From Dryas octopetala (lineage: Eukaryota > Streptophyta > Magnoliopsida > Rosales > Rosaceae), in assembly GCA_963921425.1 (NCBI GenBank), contig OY992835.1, positions 15,562,001-15,626,000 of the forward strand: a stretch of DNA of 64,000 bases, in the 5' to 3' direction. A program made the position numbers and the translations under genes. Below are positions 13,331 through 23,700 of this stretch, in pieces. The number at the start of each line of letters is the position of its first letter. The stretch's first letter is position 1. The notes beneath the pieces are model-generated. The model searched no databases. It saw only the letters and a list, made by a program, of their open reading frames with translations, and was not told where the DNA came from.

Positions 13331-13835
13331 AACAGAAGAAAAGGAAAGCAATGGCACAGGGCGTAAAAAAACAGAAAAAGGAGGGGAAGAAGAAAAAATG
13401 ACGCAAAATGACCAAAACAGGCCCAAATAACCTACTAATTACAATGGCAAGCAACTTAAAAAAAAAAAAAAAAAAAGGGGCAGAAAAGTCATGAACATGC
13501 TTAGGAACAGTAATTGTTGGGTTCAGCTTTAGTATATATACAATTTCCACTTATGCTCTGGAAGGTTCATGTCCAGAGCAGCAATATTGCTGTACTTGAT
13601 ATTCTTTAATTGAATGAAAATAAGATTATTTAGAAAAAGATTAATTCTCATTTAAGATTGTGATCGAGTTAGTCTAAGTTGTAGCTTGGGCCGCTTGGCA
13701 AATAATTGAGGCACGGTGATCCTCAAGTCCTCTCAACCAATGTCCTCCATTGTATACAATTTTTGTGCTTGATGTTTTCCTGCTTCTGTTGGAAGCAGTA
13801 TTCATACACCAGTAGCTAATTGTATGCACAATACC

Positions 13836-14091
13836 CAGTGTTTTCAGACGCAAAAGCGTCACGCGAGGCGTAAGCCTTTCGGGCATAAAATTTTTTCAAA
13901 GCTCCAAGGCACTCTAACCTCACAACATCTGGGACTTTGCTGCAAGGTTTCATTCCATTGTGAGTGTGAGCTAAGTGCTCTTTCAGCCTAGAAATACCCC
14001 CACTGCATTGTTGATCACAATACTTGCACCTTATATATTTTTCTCCACCAACCTCTTTTGCATACTTCCAAGCAAAATCCTTTCGACTCAT
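13836..14091 (-). pseudogene. hAT transposase N-terminal remnant with BED zinc finger
   Basis: Starts MSRKDFAWKYAKEVGG. The finger has C22, C25 (CKYC), H39 and H44 (HLAHTH), the C-x2-C...H-x4-H pattern of BED fingers that bind transposon ends. The following GALKKFYARK region is typical of hAT proteins just after the finger. The frame then runs into the terminal repeat, so the rest of the transposase is deleted. Confidence 0.8.
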
Positions 14092-14444
14092 GATTTTTTA
14101 TCAAAAAATATCTGTCCAAAACACATCACATATTCATAATACTCACAAGTCACAACAATGCACAATACACACAATATTCACAGAATCACAAATATAATAC
14201 CAGCAAAAATTCCCAATATTCATTCTTCACAACAATTCACAATACTCAGTTTTCAGTATTCACAATACTCTGCCCAAAACACATCACAATTCACTGCACT
14301 TCACAATTCCGTGAATTTCACAATATTCAGTTGTTCACATAATCACATAATCACAAATTCAATTCAATATTACAGATCACAGATGAGAAGAAATCAAAAA
14401 AGTTAGAAACAAACATACATGATAGCTGTGCCACAGAGATGAAT

Positions 14445-14695
14445 GTCGCCGGACTGTGTAAGAGGCGGAGACCTCTTGCTGCGCACAGAGACTCTGTCAG
14501 AGAGATTGAAACTTGATTGGCCGGCTAGCTGGAGACCCCTTGCCTCTGTCGCCGGACTGTGTAAGAGGCGGAGATCCCTTGCCTCTGTCGCCGACTCGCC
14601 GGACTGTGTAAGAGGCGGAGACCCCTTGCCTCTGCCCACGGAGACCCCTTGCCTCTGTCGCCGGACTGTGTAAGAGGCGGAGACCCCTTGCTGGC
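14445..14695 (+). repeat. Tandem GC-rich minisatellite inside the hAT element
   Basis: Four copies of a unit around GCCGGACTGTGTAAGAGGCG followed by GAGACCCCTTGC begin near 14450, 14553, 14598 and 14661, with partial copies between. A further related ACACAGTCCGGCGAC block lies near 14955 in inverse orientation. Probably the subterminal or promoter repeats bound by the hAT transposase. Confidence 0.75.
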
Positions 14696-15054
14696 TAGCT
14701 GCGCAGAACAGAGATGACTCGATCGGCCGCCGTCCGAGACCACCCAGCCGCCTTGTCGTCGTGAAGAGAGAACCTAGAACAGAGAAGTTGAGAGAATGGC
14801 TGATAGGGCAAGGTCTGATGGACTGAAGGGGTATATTAAACTCTCAGCCCAAAACGAGGTCGTTTTGGGACTGAGTTTTTGAAAAAAAAAAATCCCGCAG
14901 AGGTGGTCGCGAGGCGTCCGCCTTCAACGCCTTGCCGTCGCCTTTCAGTCCTTTTACACAGTCCGGCGACGTCGTGCGCAATCGGCCGCCGCCTCGCCAT
15001 GACTCGCGCCTTGAGGCGCGCCTGAAGATCGCCTTTGAAAACACTGACAATACC

Positions 15055-16893
15055 GTTTTGAGCATGGCAGATGCAGAATTACTTTTGCTATCTGTATTTG
15101 AAGTTAGTCCATACAAAGCAGGAACTCTTGCATTCACACTCGGATTACCCACACCTGGTCCGGATGGGATCCTATACAAGGATTCTTTATGCCAATTCTG
15201 TACATGAAAATTGTCTGGAACATGCTTTACACATCAAAAGCTTCTTTTATTGGATTGGCAAGTGATGGAACCAGAATTTTCTCATAATGGGGGCATGATA
15301 AGAAAAAAAAAAGTTACTAAATTGTTTGGGGACCTTCTAAATCTTTAATGGTTAATCACCCATTTGTTACAATACCCACTAAATGGCTACATGGTGTCCT
15401 AATTCATAAACCTTGTAAAGTAAACATGTAGAATAGTGTTGCATAGAAAAAAAAAAAAAAAAAAACTTCTTATTGGGGTTGCACGACGCCGATGCCCCCA
15501 CCCTATCTCCGTCATTTGGCATAAAGGATTGTCGCATAGTATCTCGTCCGGACCAAGTGCAACTTGTTTGGAGATTAGGCAGCCGTTAAAAGAAATGCCT
15601 AAAGTTCCTTGTTTGTAGTTTTTTCCCCCCTAAAACTAATAAAGGAGAGGAAGAATTCATTACATATATAGTTGCACTTTGCAAGAGGCCCAAAAGAGTT
15701 CGAATGAAAGGACAAGGCAGGAAAATTGAGATTGAAATCAGGAGAAGTGGATAATTAATTGGTTGATACTTACGGTGACTAACTAGATAATCATGATTAT
15801 GAATGCTGGAGCTGGAAGAAGCCATTTATGTACAACACTCAAAGAACAAAGGGAGGAATTTAATAAAACTTTTACTAGGCCAACTATCAAAGAATAAGAT
15901 GAAGATGTTAAAGTGGGGTGAATGGAAATAGAATAGATGGATGACAAAGTTATTTGAGATGGTTAAAAGGTCATGTGCAATGACGTGATTGGAAAGAGTA
16001 ACCATGTTCAAGTAAAAGGTCTCAAAAGCCAACTCAATTCTAAAGGTGAAATGGGTGGGTGTTGTAATGGTCTCAAAAGCTATCTCTTGGTAAGTCAGCC
16101 CCTATCCCTGTTATAGGTAAGTTTTTCTCTAGAGGATGTGATCATGGATTAATGATATAATAGAGTGGACATCCATGCTTTGATTCATTGTGGGGAGTTA
16201 TTTTGCATCTTCCACGCATTTATCACTACACCTACAATAAAAGTTCGATTCTTAGCTTTCTCATTCCTTGACTTGAGGAAAAGGATAAAATTAATAATTT
16301 ATGAGCTTGTCATGACTCTTGTAGTTCATGAACATTATAGGCAAGCCCAAACAAATCAAGTGGGGCGTCACTCAAGTTTGATTCCTTTATTATACAAACC
16401 ACAAGATTTTGCATGCTGATCGTTTAATTAGCACAAAAACAAATTTCTCCAAACTTTAGGCGGTTTTGTGATCTATTAAGAACCAAGCAATAAAAGTCCA
16501 CACTAAAAAGAGACTCAAAAAAAAAGTTTCCCAGTGGACTTGAGCATGCATTGGGGTCCCAAATTTGGTTTTCTTGAAACCCCATTTCCAGTTCTTTTAA
16601 TCCCATTTTGGCATTTTCTGAGCAAGACTTTTCCATCAGTGAACTTGTAGTCCACGAAAGGCTTGCAAAAACTCATTGCTTTTTCCTTGTAAATATTATC
16701 TTGCCAACACGAATTTTCTTTGAAGATGCTGTTGACGAGACAACTTTAGGGACACAATCTATCCTTCATTAGTTTGTCAACGTTTACCAACTTCTCTGTC
16801 CTGCCCCGTACTTGTAGCAAACTTGCAAAGCAACTTCAATTCCTTCTCTCCTATATTATATCTAGTTGTTTAGAAGTACCTCGTATACTTGCA
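15055..16893. other. Intergenic flank upstream of ANK-B, duplicated upstream of ANK-C
   Basis: No gene is supported. Blocks from ~15530 to 16890 recur ~3.8 kb downstream, for example the stretch around GTCATGTGCAATGA at 15970 and 19771. ANK-B and ANK-C were therefore duplicated together with their promoters. A poly-A run lies at ~15448-15466. The TATA-like motif before ANK-B (CCTATATTATATC, ~16850) is weaker than in other copies. Confidence 0.6.
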
Positions 16894-19178
16894 ATGGATA
16901 TGTCCACTAACAAAGAGGTTACAATGGATTGCAGGCTTTTAAAGGCAATTGAGAGAAATGACATACCCACATTTATTAGCCTAGTTGAAGGAAATGAAGG
17001 AATTCTTGAGCAAACAGAAGCTGATACATGGAACACACCATTACACCTTGTGTCAAAGTTTGGACGCCTTGCCATGGTGTCTGAAATTGTCAGGTTGCAC
17101 CCTGATATGGTTGCTGCTGAGAATAAGGACCTGGAGACTCCGGTCCATGAAGCTTGTCGAACCGGGAATGCCAAGGTCTTAAAGCTGTTACTGGATGCCA
17201 ATCCTGGGGTAGCTAGTAAGCTTAACACTAGAGAGAAGAGTGCACTGTCCTTGGCTTGCAGCTATGGCCACTTTGATGTGGTAAAGCTCCTACTTAATGA
17301 GCCTGGGATGCTGGGATTAGGGAATGATGGGTTTGATCAAACATGTATCCATGTGGCTGTGTCTGGTGGACACATGGGTAAGTAGCAAAATTCTCACATT
17401 CAAATTTAGAGATTGTTAAATTCTAATAAATTGACAGGAAATTTTGCATTTTAATTGATGTTTAGGTCCACTTGCTTAAATGGGCTTATAATTGTTTGTT
17501 TATATGTATAATGAAATTTGTATTGGTGGTGCAGATGTTGTTAGAGAGTTGCTAAGAGTGTGTCCTGACCTTGCTTCATTGATTGATGAGAATGGAAATT
17601 CAGCATTGCACAATGCATCTACCAAAGGACACAAGGAGATAACCTGGACACTCTTAAGGCTTGATCCAAAACTTGCTGAGCAATATAATAACAATGGTTA
17701 CACACCATTGCACTTGGCAGCAATAAATTACAAAATTTCAGTCCTTAAAGAATTTGTCATAATGGCTCCAGCATCTTTTCAATATCTCACAAAAGACGGG
17801 GAGACAATATTTCACTTGGCTGTGAGACATGACCAATATGATGCTTTAAAATTCTTGATCCATGTCTGCAATGGTATGAAATTGTTTAATTGTCGAGATA
17901 ATTATGGTAACACCATCTTACATCTTGCAGTTTGTGGAGCACGCCATCAGGTGAGATATCATATTGTATATTAACTTATTAAGCAAGTTTCAAGGATGTT
18001 TGTGTTTGGATCATAATTTTTATGCATGTCCAAGAATGGATTTTAACTACTATAGTCACGCATTGTTCCAGATAGCAGAGTACCTAATCAACAGAACAAG
18101 AGTGGAAATAAATTCTCCGAACTGTAAAGGACTTACAGCGCTTGACATCCTCAAACAGGCCAAGGGCAGAGTAGAAAATCCCCATCTTGAAGCCATATTC
18201 ATGAAAGCAGGAGGTAAAAAGAGTGTTGAGTTGATATCTCATTCACCAAACATAGATACAGCCGATTCTCACTCAGTGCCACTCCTTGAAAGCATGTCAA
18301 AAAGAGCACAATTCGCTAAAAAGCATGGATTGCAGTTGACCATTATCAAAGAAATAGCTTCTCCTGCTTCCAAGACCCCGTCTAGTTTATCACCACCCAA
18401 GTCTAGAAAGTCATCCAGTTTGCCATCAGCCCAATCTAGCAAGTCATCTCCTCAGCATCAAGTTGGGGAGGGATTTGATAATGAAACACAAAAGCCGGAG
18501 TCCTTGTTCCCAACCATTGGGAGACAACACAAGAATCCTAGCAAAAGGCACCAGTCAGAACTGAGTGAGAATTTCTATAACCCCAGAAGGAAGCATCATA
18601 AGGTATATACAGAGGCACTACAAAATGCCAGAAACACTATAACACTAGTTGCCATTTTGATTGCAACAGTTACTTTTGCTGCTGGTATCAGCCCCCCTGG
18701 TGGTGTGTATCAGGAAGGACAGATGAAAGGGAAATCAATGGCTGGAAGAACAACAGCTTTCAAGGTCTTTGCAATAAGCAACTATGTCGCGCTCTTCACA
18801 TCACTCTCAATAGTTGTTCTTCTTATCAGTATCATCCCCTACCGGAGAAAGCCATTGATAAGACTGTTGGCATTTTCTAAAAAGGTTATGTGGGTAGCTG
18901 TGGCATTCATGGCAACAGCATATGTTGCTGCAACCTGGGTGATCATGCCACATAGTCAGAAAAAAGAATTGGTGCTTGTAGCTCTATTGGCCATAAGCAT
19001 TGGCACTCTGGGAACAGTTTATATTGGTCTATGTGTGATGCTAGTTGATCACTGGCTGCGAAAATCGAAGTGGAGAAAAGGAAGAAGAGAAATAGAGGAG
19101 GCTAATGAAGACCCTGAAATGGGAAGCCAAAACTCAGATGTTGAGAGCTCCTACAATCTGGGATATCACTCCTTCTGA
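16894..19178 (+). CDS. ANK-B: ankyrin-repeat/PGG-domain membrane protein
   Basis: Exons 16894-17377, 17535-17950 and 18072-19178 give 668 residues, with the same intron phases as ANK-A. The ATG at 16894 ([16 protein letters not shown]) is favoured; a second Met at 16924 aligns with the start of ANK-A, so initiation may be at either. An upstream extension of the frame to 16774 lies in the putative 5' UTR and is not conserved in ANK-A, ANK-D or ANK-E. Ankyrin repeats span ~25-310. The linker has a single short copy of the Ser/Pro repeat seen expanded in ANK-C. The PGG domain starts at ~486 with four TM segments; the tail is [15 protein letters not shown]. It appears intact. Confidence 0.92.
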
Positions 19179-20678
19179 ATGTTTTTTCCTCTCAAAAGAT
19201 TGATAAGAATATCTGGTTTGCAACACACTTGATTATACAAATCTGAAACAATTTGGTAGATTTTATTTCCTTTTTCTTTATGACTTTTGAGCATGGCAGA
19301 ATTATTTTTCCCAACTTTCAAGCCCCAGCAGATTATTATTGCTGCAGAAACTCCTTTTGCTATCTAACAATATAAGCTCTGTATCGTCTCAAATCTCAAT
19401 ATACATGTGTGTTCATCAATCTTATTTCCTTGGTTCCAGTCTTGGAGACTTCGGAAGTTCCCCTCATTATTGCATTGCTTAAGCGACATGTAGTTTAGGA
19501 TTTATAGTAGGTTCTTTGTCTTTGCTCTTATGAACTAGTATGCCATGTTCTCGAAAGCCAAAGAGCAGCTAAACCAAGTAACTTGTTTGGAGATTAGGCG
19601 GCCATTGAAGAACTGCTTGAATGTTCCTTATACAACACTCAAGAGCAAAAGGGGGAATTCCTTAAAACTTTTATTAGGCCAACTATCAAAGAAATGCAAT
19701 TAGAATCATTGGACAGGTTATCAAAAGAAAAATGTAATTAGACAGCAACCCCCCCATAAAAGGTTAAAAGGTCATGTGCAATGAAGTGATTGGGAAGAGT
19801 AACCATGTTCAAGTAAAAGGTCTCAAAAGCTAACTCAATGCTAAAAGTGAAATGGGTGGGTGTTGTAATTGCAATATAGGTTGTGATCATGGATCAATGA
19901 TATAATAGAGTGGACATCCATGCTCTACCAGATTAAGTCATATAGTGTGATTCATTATCAGGAGTTATTTTGAATCTTCCAGACATTTATCACCACACCT
20001 ACGACAAAAGTTCGATTCTTACCTTTCTCATTCCTTGACTCGAAGAAAAGGATAAACTTTTAAAGATTTATGAGTTTGTCATGAGTCTTGTAGCTTATGA
20101 ACATTATAGGCAAGTCCAAACAAGTCAAGTTGGGCGTCACTCAAGTTTGGTTCCCTTATTATACAAACCACAAGATTTAATAAAAAGACTTATGAGCGGG
20201 GGCTCCCCTGGATTTTGCATGTTATATTCATTTAATTAGCACAAAAACAATTTTATCCTTACGCGGTTTTATATTAAGAACCATGCAATGAAAGTCCACA
20301 CTATAAAAAGAAACTCAAAACGAAGTTTCCCAGTGGACTTTAAGAACCATGCAATGAAACCCCATTTCCAGAAGCTTGTCATTTTCAGTTCTCTTAATCC
20401 CATTTTGGCATTTTCTGTGCAGGACTTTTCCATCAATGAACTTGTAGTCCACCAAAGGCTTGCAAAAACTCATTGCGTTTTTCTTGGAAATAATATCTTG
20501 CCATCACGAATTTTCTTTGAAGATGTCGCTGGGACAACTTTGGGGACACAATCTATACTTTATTGGTTTGTCAACGTTTCCCGAACTTATGTGTCCTACC
20601 CAGTACTTCTATCAAACTTTCAAAGCATCTTCCTTTTTCCCTATACCTAGTTGTTTGGAAGTGCCTTGCATATTTGCA
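19179..20678. other. Intergenic region between ANK-B and ANK-C (duplicated flank)
   Basis: Contains the ANK-B 3' UTR and a diverged copy of the 15.5-16.9 kb flank, including the stretches around ACAAAAGTTCGATTCTTA and GGGCGTCACTCAAGTTTG. The block GAGCATGGCAGAATTA at ~19290 also matches sequence just right of the hAT element (15060), so the 3' flanks of ANK-A and ANK-B are related too. No gene beyond the duplicated promoter is supported. Confidence 0.6.
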
Positions 20679-23300
20679 ATGGATTTGTCCAAAAACAAAG
20701 AGGTTACAATGGATTGCAGGCTTTTAGAGGCAATTGAGAGAAATGACATACCCGCACTTATTAGCTTAGTTGAAGAAAATGAAGGAATTCTTGAGCAAAC
20801 AGAAGCTGATACTTGGAACACACCCTTACACCTTGTGTCAAAGTTTGGACACCTTGACATGGTGTCTGAAATTGTCAGGTTGCGCCCTGATATGGTTGCT
20901 GCTGAGAATAAGGAACAGGAGACTCCGGCCCATGCAGCTTGTCGAACCGGGAATGCCCAGATCTTAAAGCTGTTACTGGATGCCAAGCCTGGGGTAGCTA
21001 GTAAAATTAACACTAAAGAGAAGAGTGCACTGTCCTTGGCTTGCAGCTATGGCCACCTTGATGTGGTAAAGCTCCTACTTAATGAGCCTGGGATGCTGGG
21101 GATGCTGGGATTAGGAAAATATGGGTTTGATCAAACATGTATCCATGTGGCTGTGTCTAGTGGGCACATGGGTAAGTAGCAAAATTCTCTCATTCAAATT
21201 TATATCAATCCAAATTAATTGACATGAAATTTGCATTTTAATTGATGTTTAGGTCCACTTGCTTAAATGAGAATCTTAATTTTTTGTTTATATGTAAATG
21301 AAATCAGTATTGGTGGTGCAGATGTTGTTAGAGAGTTGCTAAGAGTGTGTCCTGACCTTGCTTCATTGATTGATGAGGATGGAAATTCACCACTGCACTA
21401 TGCATCCAGCAAAGGAAACAGGGAAATAACCTGGACACTCCTGAGGCTTGATCCAAAACTTGCTCAGCAATACAATCACAATGGTCACACACCATTGCAC
21501 TTGGCAGCTATAAATTACAGAGTTTCAGTCCTTCAAGTGTTTGTCTCCATGGCTAAACCCTCTTTTCAAATTGTCACAAAAGATGGAGATACAGTATTTC
21601 ACTTGGCTGTGAGATATGGCCAATATGATGCTTTAGTATACTTGACCCATGTCTGCAATGATGAGGATTTCTTTGATTGTCGAGATCTTTTTGGTAACAC
21701 CATCTTACACCTTGCAGTTTGTGAAGCACAACATAAGGTGAGATATCATATGAATGTGCATTAAACATTCTTTGGATTTTGACCAGGAATATAGAACAGA
21801 ACTAATGGAAATAGCTTTATTTTGTTCCCTTGAGAGTGTGTATTTTGGCCAAATTGGTTTGACTTATCATGGTTAAGGAATCTCTCATAATCTTATTCCT
21901 ACTTGCATCTTGGTTTGCAAGATAGTACATATACATGTGAGTTACAACCACATAACTTCACATGTCATGTATGAATGACTTGCAAAACATGGCTTATTGG
22001 AAAAACATCGATCCAAATTGCTTATGCCTAATGGTCTTACAAGTATAGGCAAAATGATTTACCATAATTTTTATGCATATTGAAACAGGGCTCTTAACTA
22101 CTTGATATTTCTCGTTTGTTCCAGATAGCAGAGTACCTAATCAACAAAAAAAGAGTCGAAATTAATTCTCGAAACAATAAAGGACTCACAGCACTTGACA
22201 TCCTCAAACAGACCAAGGACAGTGCAGAAAAACGGCATCTCGAAACCCTACTCATGAAAGCGGGAGGTAAAATGAGGATTGAGTTGTTATCTCATTCACC
22301 AAAGGTAGATACAGCCGGTTCTCAGTCAGTGACGCTCCTTGAAAGCATGCCAAAAAGAACACAATTCGTTAAAGAGCATGAATTGCAGTTGTCCATTATC
22401 AAAGAAATAGCTTCTCCTGCATCCGAGAACCCATCTAGTTTATCACCACCCAAGTCTAGAAAGTCATCTGGTTTGCCATCACCCCAATCTAGCAAGTCAT
22501 CGCCTAAGCTGCCATCACCCCAATCTTGCAAGTCATCGCCTAAGCTGCCATCACCCCAATCTAGCAAGTCATCTCCTCAGCATAAAACTGGGGAGGGATT
22601 TGATAATGAAACACAAATCCCAGAGTCCTCACCAACCATTGTGAGACAACACAAGTATCATAGCAAAAGGCACCAGTCAGAACTGAGTGAGAATTTCTAT
22701 AACCCCAGAAGGAGGCACCATAAGGTATATACAGAGGCACTTCAAAATGCCAGGAACACTATAACACTAGTTGCCATTTTGATTGCAACAGTTACCTTTG
22801 CTGCTGGTATCAGCCCCCCTGGTGGAGTCTATCAGGAAGGACCGATGAAAGGGAAATCAATGGCGGGTAGAACGACAGCTTTCAAGGTCTTTACAATAAG
22901 CAATTATGTTGCTCTGTTCACATCACTGTCAATAGTTGTTATTCTTGTCAGTGTCATCCCCTACCGGAGAAAGCCATTGATAAGATTACTGTCGTTTGCT
23001 CACAAGGTAATGTGGGTTGCTGTGGCATTTATGGCGACAGCATATACTGCAGCAACATGGGTGATCATGCCACACAGTCACAAAAGAGAATTGGTACTTG
23101 TAGGTTTATTGGCTGTTAGCATTGGGACTCTGGGAACAGTTTTCATTGGTTTATGTGTGATGCTAGTTGATCATTGGCTGCGGAAATCAAAGTGGAGAAA
23201 AGGAAGAAGAGTAAGAGGGGAGGCTAATGAGGACCCTGAAATGGGAAGCCAAAACTCAGATGTCGAGAGCACTTACAATCAGGGATATCACTCATACTGA
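20679..23300 (+). CDS. ANK-C: ankyrin-repeat/PGG-domain membrane protein
   Basis: Exons 20679-21171, 21322-21737 and 22125-23300 give 694 residues. The start [16 protein letters not shown] matches ANK-B; a second in-frame Met follows ten codons later. Exon 1 carries a short in-frame duplication (GMLGMLGLG) at the end of one ankyrin repeat. Intron 2 (387 bp) is three times longer than in ANK-A and ANK-B. The linker contains about three copies of a 12-residue unit, [12 protein letters not shown]. The PGG domain starts near residue 511 with four TM segments; the tail is [15 protein letters not shown]. It is closest to ANK-B and intact by eye. Confidence 0.92.
22470..22585 (+). repeat. 36-bp coding minisatellite in the ANK-C linker
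   Basis: Three near-identical copies of a 36-bp unit containing CCATCACCCCAATCTAGCAA encode [16 protein letters not shown] repeats. ANK-A has about two copies (~7370-7440), ANK-B one, and ANK-D, ANK-E and ANK-H none. The unit keeps the frame, so array length changes linker length only. Confidence 0.88.
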
Positions 23301-23700
23301 ATGTTTGCACATCCCAAAGGATTGATGGGAATATCTGATTTGCAAGTAACACCTATTTGTTTGTACTATTCCTAAAGAATTGGATAGATTTAGTTAATTT
23401 CATGGTGATTGTGAGGTTCAGAGGTTTTTGTACTGTCTTCTTTCGTCTTTTGCTGTGGAAGCTTAATGTTTTCCAAGTCAAGGTCCATTTTATAAATTTT
23501 GTGTGCTTGATGTTTTCCTGCTTTTGTTGAAACCAACATTCACACTCCAGTAGCTAAATTATATGCACTAAATCTATAAAAACTACAAGTTACTCTTAAC
23601 CTTCTAGTATGCTTCACAAATCCACAAACTTGTGGTTGATGTCCCAAGTTGTACAGATAAAAGCCATGAAAATCATCAAATATCGCCATTTGTAATGCGT

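Larger units (their letters stand above)
8382..13541 (-). mobile_element. Helitron, non-autonomous, ~5.2 kb
   Basis: Read on the minus strand, the low-coordinate end is a GC hairpin (CCCGC AGCATC GCGCGGG) followed by CAGTATACTAG and then a T. That is the Helitron 3' signature: hairpin, about 7 nt, CTRR, insertion at A|T. The other end, near 13541, reads GTATATATACTAAAGCTGAA on the minus strand, resembling Helitron 5' termini although the leading TC is not intact. The element splits the 3' flank of ANK-A: host-like sequence before 8380 and again from ~13680 matches the flank after ANK-C (23300-23570). No Rep/helicase ORF is visible, so it is non-autonomous. Degenerate exon-like pieces lie inside. 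The 3' end is firm; the 5' end is uncertain by tens of bp. Confidence 0.7.
13836..15046 (-). mobile_element. hAT-superfamily element, internally deleted, 1,211 bp
   Basis: Terminal inverted repeats CAGTGTTTTCA (left) and TGAAAACACTG (right) are flanked by an exact 8-bp target duplication, ACAATACC, at 13828-13835 and 15047-15054. This is diagnostic of hAT. Inside, on the minus strand, a BED zinc-finger N-terminus runs almost into the left TIR and the catalytic DDE/dimerisation region is absent, so the copy cannot move by itself. GC-rich subterminal repeats (GAGGCG/CGCCTC) sit near both ends. It inserted into the ANK-A 3' flank beyond the Helitron. Confidence 0.9.

Noticed and set aside
14445-14695. 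Protein-coding gene from ORFs on both strands
   Set aside because: Both strands stay open only because a GC-rich minisatellite repeats; no domain was recognised.
16774-16893. N-terminal extension of ANK-B upstream of the chosen ATG
   Set aside because: The extra 40 residues are not conserved in ANK-A, ANK-D, ANK-E or ANK-H and lie where their 5' UTRs are.
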